A stretch of 64,000 nucleotides of DNA from Arthrobacter subterraneus (GTDB lineage Bacteria > Actinomycetota > Actinomycetes > Actinomycetales > Micrococcaceae), in NCBI RefSeq assembly GCF_900099735.1, contig NZ_FNDT01000001.1, positions 124,001 through 188,000 on the forward strand, in the 5' to 3' direction. The notes beneath the pieces were generated by a model. The model made no database searches. It was given only the letters and a program-made list of their open reading frames with translations, and was not told the DNA's origin. Shown piece after piece: positions 34,551 to 43,722 of the stretch; position 1 is the first letter of the stretch, and every line of letters starts with the position of its first letter. The position numbers and the translations under genes are program-made.

Positions 34551-36088
34551 GCTTTCACCCTTACGCGCGGGTCAAGAACGGAGTAGACGAGATCGGCCAC
34601 CAGGTTGAAAACCAGGGCCACGATTCCGGTAATCAGGAAGACGCCCATGACCGGGTTGAGATCCTGCCTCTGCAGCGCCTGGACAAACAGTTGTCCCATG
34701 CCGCTGAACGCGAAGACCTGCTCAGTGATGATTGCGCCGCCGATCAGTGCACCGATATCGAAGGCAACGAGAGTGGCCAGGGGAATCAGTGCGTTGCGGA
34801 AGGCATGGCGCATCACCACGGTGCGTTCCCCGAGGCCCTTTGCCCGGGCGGTGCGGATGTAGTCCTGGTTCATGATTTCAAGCATCGAGGCGCGCGAGTA
34901 GCGGCTGTAGCCGGCCAGCGAGATCAGCATCAGCGCAATCGTGGGGAGCAGCAGGTGCGTATAGGTGTCGAGGCCGCGAACCCAGAAATCTCCGCTCAGG
35001 TTTGGAGTGGATGCTCCGATGGTAGCGATGGGCCGTCCGTTGACCCGGTTGTTGTTGAAGTATGCCGGCCAGGCCTGCATGAAGCGGTCCAGCAGAATCA
35101 GGAAACCCATCAGGAAGGCGGTGAGACCGGCAGCGTTCATGTTCTGGCGCTTGTCGTAGCCCCCCATGAAGTAGCCGACCGCCAGCCCGATGAGGACGGT
35201 GGCAATTCCCAGCAGGACCACCATCAGCAGGGTGGCGCGATCCAGCAGCGGTTGGACCGCGAAATAGGCGATCATGCCGATACCGACGACGGCCAGTGCG
35301 CTGTAGAGCGCCTTGCGGTTCTTCAGGCCGGCCGTGAGGAGGGTGACGCCGTACGCGATGCCCACTGAGAGCAGGGCAACCACGATCGGTCCGAACCCGG
35401 GGGTCAGGAACCACCCGGTGAAGTCGAGGAACCAGGTGAGAGCGAAGGCAAAGGCGAACCCGATCGCTGCCCACATGAGCCGGTGCTTGAGCGCTCCCGC
35501 CGTGCTCAGATAGAAGAGGAAAGCGCTGAGCAGCCCACACGTCATCATGGTGAAGAAGCTGATATCTGGATCGCTGAGGAAGTTGTTGAAGCCGATTGCG
35601 CCGAACTCCTTGAGGAGCACCGCAACCCAGAAGACCGGGAGGGAGAAGAACAGGAAGGCCATGAACGTCACCCCGTAGTCCAGACCGCTGTACTGGCGAA
35701 GTGCGGTCACAATGCCGAGGGTGATACCGATGACAATCGCGAGGATGGTGGCGGCTGTGACAAGCATGATGGTCTGCCCCATTGCACGGCCGAGCAGCTG
35801 TGTCACTTCGATGCCGGTCACGCTGTTGCCGAGGTCGCAGGTGAGTGCGAACGGAACGACACAGCGGATTGCGCCGGAGAGCCAGGAGAAGTACCGCAGG
35901 ATGGGCGGGACGTCGAGGTCGAGTAGATCGATGCGCTGCTGGATGAGCTGCTCTCGATTGGGTGCGTTGCTTTGGCGCAGATCCGCGAGTGGATCTCCTG
36001 AATATGCAGTCAGGATGTACACGAGGAACGAAGCGCCAAAAAGAATGAGTACGGCGGCGATCAGCCGCCTGACAATGTACGTCAACAT
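34547..36088 (-). CDS. Enlarged DppB-type peptide ABC importer permease
   Basis: The 513-aa permease is much longer than the usual 310-340 residues. The N-terminal signature (MLTYIVRRLIAAVLILFGAS) and C-terminal core (QDYIRTARAKGLGERTVVMR) are normal. Between about residues 175 and 345 lie five or more extra hydrophobic segments. The extra part starts after VFWVAVLLKEFGAIGF and ends before the periplasmic loop RPIATIGASTPNLSG. Start and frame are secure. The gene overlaps dppC and follows the receptor gene after 197 bases that include a hairpin. Confidence 0.9.
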   Translation of the reverse strand: MLTYIVRRLIAAVLILFGASFLVYILTAYSGDPLADLRQSNAPNREQLIQQRIDLLDLDVPPILRYFSWLSGAIRCVVPFALTCDLGNSVTGIEVTQLLGRAMGQTIMLVTAATILAIVIGITLGIVTALRQYSGLDYGVTFMAFLFFSLPVFWVAVLLKEFGAIGFNNFLSDPDISFFTMMTCGLLSAFLFYLSTAGALKHRLMWAAIGFAFAFALTWFLDFTGWFLTPGFGPIVVALLSVGIAYGVTLLTAGLKNRKALYSALAVVGIGMIAYFAVQPLLDRATLLMVVLLGIATVLIGLAVGYFMGGYDKRQNMNAAGLTAFLMGFLILLDRFMQAWPAYFNNNRVNGRPIATIGASTPNLSGDFWVRGLDTYTHLLLPTIALMLISLAGYSRYSRASMLEIMNQDYIRTARAKGLGERTVVMRHAFRNALIPLATLVAFDIGALIGGAIITEQVFAFSGMGQLFVQALQRQDLNPVMGVFLITGIVALVFNLVADLVYSVLDPRVRVKA

Positions 36089-36127
36089 AGTCTTTTTGGC
36101 CTCAGGGGTTTAGGAAGCGGGTTGTGC

Positions 36128-36139
36128 CCGACATGTCGG
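36128..36139. promoter_or_regulatory. Short palindrome upstream of dppB
   Basis: The 12-bp palindrome CCGACATGTCGG lies about 40 bases before dppB. It could be a regulator site, but its length allows chance. Confidence 0.25.
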
Positions 36140-36212
36140 ATTGAGTGTAATCCACGTTACGTTTCGTCAGAATTTGGTAATTGCCAATCACTGTGCAGGT
36201 GCCGTGAGCGCC

Positions 36213-36252
36213 CGAAAGCGCTGGGGCCAATGGTGCGGCCCCAGCGCTTTCG
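36213..36252 (-). terminator. Intercistronic hairpin after the peptide receptor gene
   Basis: A perfect 16-bp stem (36213-36228 with 36237-36252) and an 8-base loop lie 34 bases after the receptor stop and before dppB, in the same relative place as the gluB hairpin. Confidence 0.83.
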
Positions 36253-36285
36253 ATCAGCTAGTGAAGGTGGGCAGTGCGGAAGCTA

Positions 36286-38052
36286 TCAGGCTACCGACCA
36301 CTCCCAGAAGTTCCACCAGATTCCTACCAGGCCAGGGTTGAACGTCAGGCCCTGGACTGCCTCATCAGCTGCGTTGATGCCGATGGACTGGAAGAACGGC
36401 AGGCCGTAGCCGGTCTCGAAGAGACGGGTGTCAACCGTGATCATCAGCTCCTGCTGTGCAGCGGGATCGGTGGTGATGATCAGCTCATCCATGGCGGCCT
36501 GAGCTTTTTCGTCGCAGAATCCGTTGAAGTTCGACGCCGATCCACAGCCGTACAGCTGCGGCACACCGCTCACACCAACGCCCGGGCTGACCCAGCCGAA
36601 GATCGTGGCGTCGTAGGTTCCGCCGCCGAGCGCGGATCCCCACTCGTTGCCGGGCAGACCGCCGTCGACGATCTTGAAGCCCGCCTGTGTGGCGCTCTCT
36701 GCGATCAGCGTGTAGGCGTCAACGCGGTTGGGGTTGTCCGCGTTGTACATGATGCGGACCTCAGGGGTTTCCCCGGCGAGCAGCTCCTTGGCCTTCTCGA
36801 TGTCGGGCTCGGCGAATTCCCCAGAGCCGTTGGACTCTATGGCGGCGTCGTAACCTTCGGTTCCGATGTCGAAGATCTGGGAGTTGCGGGGCTCCGCTTC
36901 CGGATCGAGCGGACCGATGACGGACTCGACGATGGAATCGCGCGGGATGGTGTACATGAATGCACGCCGCACGTCCTCGTCTTCGAAGACACCGGAGTAG
37001 TTCAGGTCGATGTGGTCGAAGGAAAGTTCCTCGCCCTCGAGGATCTGGACTCCATCGATTGCCTCAAGCGATGCCAGCGTGTCAGCGGAGGCCTGAGGCT
37101 GAATGATGTCAACCTCGCCGTTCTGCAGTGCCTGGACCTGTGCGTTGGCGTCGCCGATGTACCGGATGGTGATTTCATCCAGCGCCGGCTCCGGGCCCCA
37201 GGCGTAGTCCTCGTTGCGGACAAGCGTCATGGACTGGTCGGGGACCATGTCCTGAACGATGTAGGGCCCGCTGGAGAGGTACAGCGCGGGGTCGGATGGG
37301 AGCGTGGTGGAATCGAATGCCGTGTTCCAGTACTCAGCTACTGCCTGAAGTTCCGGCCGGTCCTCAGGGCTCTCCGGATTTCCTTCCGGAGCGGTCTGGA
37401 TCAGTTCGACAAGCGCGTCCTCATCCGCCAGTCCGCCACCGGTTGCGACGACGTGCGCCGGCGTGTCAAGAATGTCGAAGGCGATCTCGAAGTCCGCGTA
37501 GGGCTCCGAGTACTCCAGCGTCATTGTGCGGCCGTCTTCGCTGACTTCCGGCAGGGAGGTCAGTCCAAGACCACTGGTGTCTCCGGCGTAGGCAAAGTAG
37601 GTGGTGCCCGTCTCCGCTTCGGAATCTTCATCATCGAAGTGTCCCGACTGGATAGCCCAGGAGAGGAGGAGGTCACCGGCGTCGATGGGCTCGCCATCAG
37701 ACCAGGCCACGCCCTCGTTGACCGTGTAGGCGACTGTCAGCGGATCCTCGGAAGTCACCTCATAGGTGCCGAATTCTTCGTTGCGGACGACCTCAAGCGC
37801 GTCGTCCACATAGTAGAAGCTGCCCTTGGTCAGATAGCTGACCTTGCCATTGATGTCGACATTGCCGGTGGCACTGTCGGAGTTGAACGAAGTGAATGGG
37901 TTGACCTCGGCTACGGTTACCGCACCGCCCGATGCCTCGCCTTCGCCCCCTGTGCCGGGATCTTCGCCGCCGCCGCTTTCAGCGCAGGCAGTCAGTGCAA
38001 GTGCAGCGATTGCAGCTACACCTACGGCTTTGGAAGTACGTCCGAAACGCAT
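36286..38052 (-). CDS. Peptide-binding lipoprotein, DppA/OppA type
   Basis: The 588-aa receptor has a lipoprotein signal with LTAC (Cys23), a Gly/Glu-rich linker, and an SBP_bac_5 domain (VAWSDGEPIDAGDLLLSW, later VRRAFMYTIPRDSIV). It captures peptides outside the membrane for the DppB/DppC channel. ATG 38052 has a strong AAGGAGG site. Ligand preference cannot be told from sequence. Confidence 0.93.
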   Translation of the reverse strand: MRFGRTSKAVGVAAIAALALTACAESGGGEDPGTGGEGEASGGAVTVAEVNPFTSFNSDSATGNVDINGKVSYLTKGSFYYVDDALEVVRNEEFGTYEVTSEDPLTVAYTVNEGVAWSDGEPIDAGDLLLSWAIQSGHFDDEDSEAETGTTYFAYAGDTSGLGLTSLPEVSEDGRTMTLEYSEPYADFEIAFDILDTPAHVVATGGGLADEDALVELIQTAPEGNPESPEDRPELQAVAEYWNTAFDSTTLPSDPALYLSSGPYIVQDMVPDQSMTLVRNEDYAWGPEPALDEITIRYIGDANAQVQALQNGEVDIIQPQASADTLASLEAIDGVQILEGEELSFDHIDLNYSGVFEDEDVRRAFMYTIPRDSIVESVIGPLDPEAEPRNSQIFDIGTEGYDAAIESNGSGEFAEPDIEKAKELLAGETPEVRIMYNADNPNRVDAYTLIAESATQAGFKIVDGGLPGNEWGSALGGGTYDATIFGWVSPGVGVSGVPQLYGCGSASNFNGFCDEKAQAAMDELIITTDPAAQQELMITVDTRLFETGYGLPFFQSIGINAADEAVQGLTFNPGLVGIWWNFWEWSVA

Positions 38053-38164
38053 TCCGCCTCCTTGTTTCTGTTGTGGAAGATGTCCTTCATGGTTTTACAA
38101 AGGACTGACACGCACTCTGATGTTCAAAGTGGCGTGCCTCACATGCAGAAAGCTTAGGTGTTAT

Positions 38165-38211
38165 TTGTTACCGGTAGGTATCAAAAAGGAAGCGTGGTGA
38201 AGTTGTTACCG
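38165..38211. promoter_or_regulatory. Direct repeats upstream of the peptide importer
   Basis: TTGTTACCG occurs at 38165-38173 and 38203-38211, 38 bases apart, about 115-160 bases before the receptor start. They may be regulator sites. No clear -35/-10 pair could be fixed here. Confidence 0.3.
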
Positions 38212-38293
38212 AGATGCAACCAAAATTTCCCATCCGGCACAGGAAGCGACGACTTCCCCATGAACCACGACGCGCCGGCCCACTCAGGCGGGT

Positions 38294-39379
38294 CTAGACG
38301 TTGAAGCGGAACTCCACTACGTCGCCGTCCGCCATGACGTATTCCTTGCCTTCGATGCGGACCTTGCCGCGGGACTTCGCTTCAGCCATCGATCCGGCAG
38401 CCACCAGGTCCTCGAAGGACACAACTTCCGCCTTGATGAAGCCGCGCTGGAAGTCCGAATGGATCACTCCGGCAGCCTCAGGAGCGGTTGCGCCCTTGCG
38501 GATGGTCCAGGCCCGGGCCTCCTTCGGCCCTGCAGTCAGGTACGTCTGCAAGCCCAGCGTGTGGAAACCGACGCGGGCAAGCTGGTCAAGGCCGGATTCA
38601 TCCTGGCCGTTCATCTCCAGCATCTCCCGCGCTTCCTCGGGGTCCAGCTCCACGAGGTCGGCTTCCAGTTTGGCGTCGAGGAAGATGCAGTCTGCCGGCT
38701 CCACGAGAGCCCGCAGTTCCTGCTGGCGCTCAGGATTGCCGAGCACCGAGTCATCGGCGTTGAAGACGTAGATGAAGGGCTTGGCGGTGAGCAGGCTGAG
38801 CTCCCGCAGGTGCTCCATCTCCAGCTTGTCGCTCGCGACCGAGGAGAAGATCGTGTCACCTCGTTCGAGAACCGACTGTGCCGCCTGCATGGCGGAGAGC
38901 TGCGCGGCTTCGCGCTTCTTGATCTTCACTTCCTTCTCCACGCGCGGAATGGCCTTCTCCAGCGTCTGCAGATCGGCCAGGATCAGCTCGGTGTTGATCG
39001 TTTCCATGTCGGACACGGGATTCACTGCGCCGTCAACGTGCACTACATCCGGGTCATCGAAGACACGCACCACCTGGGCGATCGCTTCAGCTTCGCGGAT
39101 GTTCGCCAGGAACTGGTTGCCAAGCCCCTCGCCCTCGGAGGCCCCCTTCACGATGCCCGCGATGTCGACGAAGGACACCGTGGCGGGCAGTACCCGCTGC
39201 GAGCTGAACACTTCAGCCAACTTCCCGAGACGCGGGTCCGGCAGATTCACAACACCGATGTTGGGCTCGATCGTGGCGAACGGGTAGTTCGCTGCCAGGA
39301 CAGTGTTCCTGGTGAGAGCGTTGAAGAGGGTTGATTTGCCGACGTTGGGCAGTCCGACGATGCCAATAGTAAGAGCCAC
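38294..39379 (-). CDS. ychF: Redox-responsive ATPase/GTPase YchF (OLA1 family)
   Basis: The 361-aa protein has GLPNVGKST (9-17), a central coiled-coil domain and a C-terminal TGS domain ending in MADGDVVEFRFNV. Family members prefer ATP, bind ribosomes and act in stress control. GTG 39379 gives the normal length; upstream frame continues but overlaps the rmuC promoter. A TAGACT hexamer lies 8 bases before the GTG. Confidence 0.95.
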   Translation of the reverse strand: MALTIGIVGLPNVGKSTLFNALTRNTVLAANYPFATIEPNIGVVNLPDPRLGKLAEVFSSQRVLPATVSFVDIAGIVKGASEGEGLGNQFLANIREAEAIAQVVRVFDDPDVVHVDGAVNPVSDMETINTELILADLQTLEKAIPRVEKEVKIKKREAAQLSAMQAAQSVLERGDTIFSSVASDKLEMEHLRELSLLTAKPFIYVFNADDSVLGNPERQQELRALVEPADCIFLDAKLEADLVELDPEEAREMLEMNGQDESGLDQLARVGFHTLGLQTYLTAGPKEARAWTIRKGATAPEAAGVIHSDFQRGFIKAEVVSFEDLVAAGSMAEAKSRGKVRIEGKEYVMADGDVVEFRFNV

Positions 39380-39478
39380 GGGAAAACAGTCTACCGTTGC
39401 AGGCTCCTGACCGGGGCGCGCGCAGGCGGTAGGCCGTTGTTCGGCGGAATTGTCAGTGCCGCCTGCCATGGTTGATTC

Positions 39479-40741
39479 ATGGACGGATACACACTTCTCC
39501 TTTTGGTGCTCACCGCGGTCCTGGCCCTGATCACCGGCGCGGGCATCGCGGTCATGCGCCTCCGCCCGGTTCTCGCCGGGCTGCGGAATGAAGTGGACGA
39601 CGCCGGAACCCGGCTGGGTGCGGCCGTGTCCGCCCGTGCCGCAGCAGAAGCGGAGAACCGGCTGCTGCACGCGCAGAACCGGCAACTGCTCGAACAATCG
39701 GGGCAGGACCAGTCGGTCCTTCGCGCCATCGCACCGCTTGCCGACAAGCTCGGGCAGGTCCAGGCGCATGTCGGGCAGCTCGAGCGGGAGCGCGCGCACC
39801 AGTTCGGGCAGCTGGCCCAGCAACTCCATGAGGCTCAGCTCTCGGACTCGAAGCTGCTGTCCACGACGCATTCCCTGGCTTCTGCCCTGCGCAGCACCAC
39901 AGCACGCGGGCAATGGGGTGAGGTGCAGCTCAGGCGGATCGTCGAAGCCGCGGGCATGCTCCCCCGCGTGGACTTCGTCGAACAGGCCACCCTCACCATC
40001 GCCTCCCGCGAAGGCACAAACACCGCACGCCCGGACATGGTGATCCAGCTGCCCGGCAACAAGCAGATCGTCGTCGATTCGAAGGTCCCACTCGACGCCT
40101 ATCTGGAAGCACAGGCCGTTCCGGCCCGGGAGGACCAGGAAGGCGGCGCGGAGGAAGCGCGCCGCCGGGAGCTTCTGGCGCAGCACGTCAAGGCTGTCCG
40201 TGCGCATGTGGACGCGCTGGCACGGAAGAAGTACTGGGAAGGCGCGGACAATTCGCCGGACCTGGTGGTGTGTTTCCTCCCGCTGGAGTCGGTGTTGTCC
40301 AGTGCGCTCCAGACGGATCCCGCGCTACTCGATTACGCATTCACCCGGAATGTGGTGCTCGCCTCCCCGGTGTCGCTGCTTGCAATCCTCAAGGGTGTCG
40401 CGTTCAGCTGGCGTCAGGACGTCCTGACGGAAAACGCCAAGGAGCTTTATGACCTGTCCCGGGAACTCTACGAGCGCCTGGGCACCATGGGCTCGCATAT
40501 CACCCGACTGGGCAGTTCGCTCAAGAGTTCGGTGGAGAAGTACAACTCCTTCGTGGGGACTTTGGAGTCCCGGGTGCTTCCCACCGCCCGGCGGATCAAC
40601 GCGTTCGAGGGCGCCGGGAATGATTCCGATCTGGCAACCGGCGCGGTGGAAGCGACGCCCCGCCTGTTGAGCGCTCCGGAACTGATAGACAGCGGCGAAA
40701 CCACCGAACCTCGAACGGAACAGGTCAATCGATCGGCATAG
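39479..40741 (+). CDS. rmuC: DNA recombination protein RmuC
   Basis: The 420-aa protein has an N-terminal membrane helix (about 4-26), a long coiled coil (about 30-130), and the RmuC nuclease-like domain (RGQWGEVQLRRIVEAAGM, then IVVDSKVPLDAYLEA and FLPLESVLSSAL). It limits DNA inversions or repeat recombination in E. coli. It is divergent from ychF and convergent with ispH. Confidence 0.92.
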   Translation: MDGYTLLLLVLTAVLALITGAGIAVMRLRPVLAGLRNEVDDAGTRLGAAVSARAAAEAENRLLHAQNRQLLEQSGQDQSVLRAIAPLADKLGQVQAHVGQLERERAHQFGQLAQQLHEAQLSDSKLLSTTHSLASALRSTTARGQWGEVQLRRIVEAAGMLPRVDFVEQATLTIASREGTNTARPDMVIQLPGNKQIVVDSKVPLDAYLEAQAVPAREDQEGGAEEARRRELLAQHVKAVRAHVDALARKKYWEGADNSPDLVVCFLPLESVLSSALQTDPALLDYAFTRNVVLASPVSLLAILKGVAFSWRQDVLTENAKELYDLSRELYERLGTMGSHITRLGSSLKSSVEKYNSFVGTLESRVLPTARRINAFEGAGNDSDLATGAVEATPRLLSAPELIDSGETTEPRTEQVNRSA

Positions 40742-40810
40742 GGAGCCGCTCCCCGGAGGCGGTGCCGCGTCCGATGCCGGCACCGGAAGGTGGGCGTCAG
40801 GCAGGCGACG

Positions 40811-41896
40811 TCAGGAGGTAGGCCGCTGGCCGCGTCCGCCGAGCCCGCTCGATGGATCTCCCATGGCCTTCAGCGCAGCACGGATCTCCTTGGGCAGCGA
40901 GAAGATGATGTCTTCCTCGGCTGTGACGACTTCCTCCACGTCGGCGTATCCGTACTCCGCCAGCAGGCGAAGGACATCCTGCACCAGGTTTTCCGGCACC
41001 GAGGCGCCGGAAGTGACGCCGACGGTTGACACTCCTTCGAACCAGGACTCATCCACCTCATTGGCAAAATCCACCCGGTGGGACGCCTTTGCACCGTATT
41101 CCAGCGCCACCTCGACCAGGCGCACCGAGTTGGACGAGTTTGCAGAACCCACCACAATCACGAGGTCGGCATCCGGTGCAATCTTCTTGATCGCAGCCTG
41201 CCGGTTGGACGTGGCATAACAGATATCGTCGCTCGGAGGATCCTGCAACGTCGGGAATCGTTGCTTCAGAAGGGCAACGGTCTCCATGGTCTCGTCCACG
41301 CTGAGGGTGGTCTGCGAAAGCCAGATCACCCTGTCAGGATCGCGGACAGTCACAGAGTCCACATCCTCGGGACCGTTGACAATCTGGATGTGGTCAGGCG
41401 CCTCGCCTGCTGTCCCCTCGACTTCTTCATGTCCGTCGTGGCCGATCAGCAGAATATCGAAATCATCCCTCGCGAAGCGCACAGCTTCGCGGTGGACCTT
41501 TGTTACCAGCGGGCAGGTCGCGTCAATGGTGCGCAGGTTCCGTTCCTCGGCGGAACGGATTACTGCCGGCGAGACGCCGTGCGCGGAAAACACCACAAGC
41601 GCACCCTCGGGCACTTCGTCATTCTCTTCGACGAAGATCGCCCCCTTTTCCTCCAGGGTGGAGACCACATGAAGGTTATGAACAATCTGCTTCCGCACAT
41701 AGACGGGCGGGCCATAGTGGGCCAGGGCCTTCTCAACAGCAATGACGGCGCGGTCGACTCCTGCGCAGTATCCGCGAGGCGCTGCCAGCAGCACTCTGCG
41801 CGGCCCCTCGACCGGCGCAGCGGCGTGCACCTCGTCCGGCGAACGGCGCTTTCGGGGCACTGTGGGCATGGCTACCGAAACAGCTGTAGAGGACAT
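40811..41896 (-). CDS. ispH: 4-hydroxy-3-methylbut-2-enyl diphosphate reductase
   Basis: The 361-aa Fe-S enzyme makes IPP and DMAPP, the last MEP-pathway step. Cluster ligands are Cys44 (PRGYCAG), Cys128 (DATCPLV) and Cys226 (DDICYAT). The catalytic Glu lies in [13 protein letters not shown] 41896 has GGAGAT before it and a TAGCAT hexamer 6 bases upstream. The first 30 residues are a disordered extension. It is divergent from xseA. Confidence 0.95.
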   Translation of the reverse strand: MSSTAVSVAMPTVPRKRRSPDEVHAAAPVEGPRRVLLAAPRGYCAGVDRAVIAVEKALAHYGPPVYVRKQIVHNLHVVSTLEEKGAIFVEENDEVPEGALVVFSAHGVSPAVIRSAEERNLRTIDATCPLVTKVHREAVRFARDDFDILLIGHDGHEEVEGTAGEAPDHIQIVNGPEDVDSVTVRDPDRVIWLSQTTLSVDETMETVALLKQRFPTLQDPPSDDICYATSNRQAAIKKIAPDADLVIVVGSANSSNSVRLVEVALEYGAKASHRVDFANEVDESWFEGVSTVGVTSGASVPENLVQDVLRLLAEYGYADVEEVVTAEEDIIFSLPKEIRAALKAMGDPSSGLGGRGQRPTS

Positions 41897-41902
41897 ATCT
41901 CC

Positions 41903-41908
41903 ATGCTA
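41903..41908 (-). promoter_or_regulatory. -10 element (TAGCAT) for ispH
   Basis: This minus-strand hexamer is 6 bases before ATG 41896, consistent with a leaderless message. Confidence 0.4.
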
Positions 41909-42161
41909 ACGGGCCGGGTAGACGGTCCCGTCCCCCTACACGGGCCTGTCCGCTGAGAGCCAACCGTCCGCTGGGAGTTCCGGCGGTAAGAGACCCGAAG
42001 GAAGCCGCTCTGGTCCTGCACATCGCCTGCTCCGGTGCCGCCGATGTCAGGGGCACCTGATAAACATTAACCATGCGGGTCCGCGCCCGCACTCCGGCCG
42101 GAGCGGGAACATCAGAAGTAGCGGACAGAAATTCATTGCAGGTTGTATCGGGAGGATGCTC

Positions 42162-43478
42162 ATGAACCAGGACGGCGCGCCGCTGGGCACCGTGGTGGCA
42201 GCTGATCCGGCCGTTCCTGCGGATCCTTCCACCCTTCCGGAGACCGCGGCGGAAACCTCCGCTGAGCGCCCCTGGCCGCTTCATGTCCTGTCGGAAAAGT
42301 TGAAAGCCCACATCGAGCGGGCTCCGGCTGCCTGGGTGGAAGGGCAGGTGATTGAGCTCAACAAACGCGGATCAATGTGCTTCGTCACCCTGCGGGATGT
42401 CGATGCCGAGATCTCCCTCTCGCTCACCGTCTGGGGAACAGTCATGGATCGGCTGGCCGTCCCCCTGGAGCGTGGCTCACGGGTAGTGGCACGGCTCAAG
42501 GCGGACTTCTGGGTCAAAACGGGACGCGTCTCAATGCAGGCGTGGGATATCCGGCCGGTGGGTCTCGGGGACCTGCTCGCGAGAATCGAACGCCTCCGCC
42601 AGGCTCTCACGGCTGAGGGGCTCTTCGCCGCTTCCCGCAAGCGCCCGCTTCCTGCCCTTCCACACCGGATCGGCCTCATCACCGGCCGTGATTCGGACGC
42701 TGAAAAAGACGTCCTCCGAAACGCGCGCCTCCGGTGGCCGGCCGTGGAGTTCGAGGTGCGCCAGGTCGCCGTTCAGGGCGTGAATGCCGTTTCACAGATA
42801 CGGTCCGCGCTGGTGGAACTGGACCGGATGCCGGAAGTCGACGTGATCATCATTGCCCGCGGCGGCGGGTCCCTTGAGGACCTCCTCGCGTTCAGCAGTG
42901 AGGACCTCGTACGCGCAGTGTCCGCGGCCGCCACCCCCGTGGTGAGTGCTATCGGCCACGAAGCAGACCATCCGTTGCTCGACGACGTGGCGGACCTGCG
43001 GGCGTCCACCCCCACGGACGCAGCAAAGCGGGTGGTTCCCGACGTCAGCGAGGAACTGCAGCGGATCCGTCAGGCGCGTGCACAGATCTCCCGCAGCGTG
43101 GACCAGCTGATGTCCCGGGAAACAGAGCGCCTGGCGCACTTGCGGTCCCGTCCTGTTCTGGCCCAGCCGGCCGGAATGGTGAGCGTCCGTGAGGAGGACC
43201 TTGTGCGGCTCCGCAACCGGAGCACCATGGCGATCGAAAGCGCCGTGGCGCGCGAGGCAGACCGCGTCAGCCACCTTCGCGCTCATGTGCGGTCGCTCTC
43301 CCCCCAAAGCACCCTCGACCGGGGATATGCGGTAGTCCAGAACGAAAACCGCGAGGTTGTGAGAACCCCTGACCAGGCGCCGCCGGAGACACTGCTCTCC
43401 ATCAGGGTGTCGGGAGGAAAAATCTCAGCCCGCTCCCTGTCCGGCATCGAACCATCTTCCAGTAAGGACCAGCTATGA
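42162..43478 (+). CDS. xseA: Exodeoxyribonuclease VII large subunit
   Basis: The 438-aa subunit has an N-terminal OB fold (VEGQVIELNKRGSMCFVTLR), the catalytic region (IGLITGRDSDAEKDVL, VDVIIIARGGGSLEDLLAFS, then SAIGHEADHPLLDDVADLRAS), and a C-terminal helical part that binds XseB. ATG 42162 is chosen because GGAGG lies 6 bases upstream; ATG 42156 directly abuts that site. Confidence 0.95.
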   Translation: MNQDGAPLGTVVAADPAVPADPSTLPETAAETSAERPWPLHVLSEKLKAHIERAPAAWVEGQVIELNKRGSMCFVTLRDVDAEISLSLTVWGTVMDRLAVPLERGSRVVARLKADFWVKTGRVSMQAWDIRPVGLGDLLARIERLRQALTAEGLFAASRKRPLPALPHRIGLITGRDSDAEKDVLRNARLRWPAVEFEVRQVAVQGVNAVSQIRSALVELDRMPEVDVIIIARGGGSLEDLLAFSSEDLVRAVSAAATPVVSAIGHEADHPLLDDVADLRASTPTDAAKRVVPDVSEELQRIRQARAQISRSVDQLMSRETERLAHLRSRPVLAQPAGMVSVREEDLVRLRNRSTMAIESAVAREADRVSHLRAHVRSLSPQSTLDRGYAVVQNENREVVRTPDQAPPETLLSIRVSGGKISARSLSGIEPSSSKDQL

Positions 43479-43720
43479 CCAGTCAGCCCGCCCCCGCCCC
43501 CGGAGACGTATCCGGACTCAGCTACGAGGAAGCCCGCGAGCAACTGGTGAAGGTGGTCAGCCAGCTTGAGGCAGGCGGAGTGAGCCTTGAGCAGTCGCTT
43601 GCGCTCTGGGAACGCGGCGAAGCCCTGGCCGACCATTGCGAACAGTGGCTTGAGGGCGCCCGGAAACGCCTCGCCGCGGCGCGCTCACACACCGACGCGC
43701 AGGATGCGCCCCAGGGCTAG
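43475..43720 (+). CDS. xseB: Exodeoxyribonuclease VII small subunit
   Basis: The 81-aa helical protein (SYEEAREQLVKVVSQLEAGG, LEQSLALWERGEAL) wraps the XseA tail. ATG 43475 overlaps the xseA stop by 4 bases. Exonuclease VII degrades single-stranded DNA from both ends. It is convergent with the PPK2 gene, with a 2-base gap. Confidence 0.94.
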   Translation: MTSQPAPAPGDVSGLSYEEAREQLVKVVSQLEAGGVSLEQSLALWERGEALADHCEQWLEGARKRLAAARSHTDAQDAPQG

Positions 43721-43722
43721 CA

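Noticed and set aside
36274-38157. 627-codon plus-strand frame opposite the peptide receptor gene
   Set aside because: The minus-strand receptor has a lipobox, strong ribosome site and domain match; the antisense frame has none.
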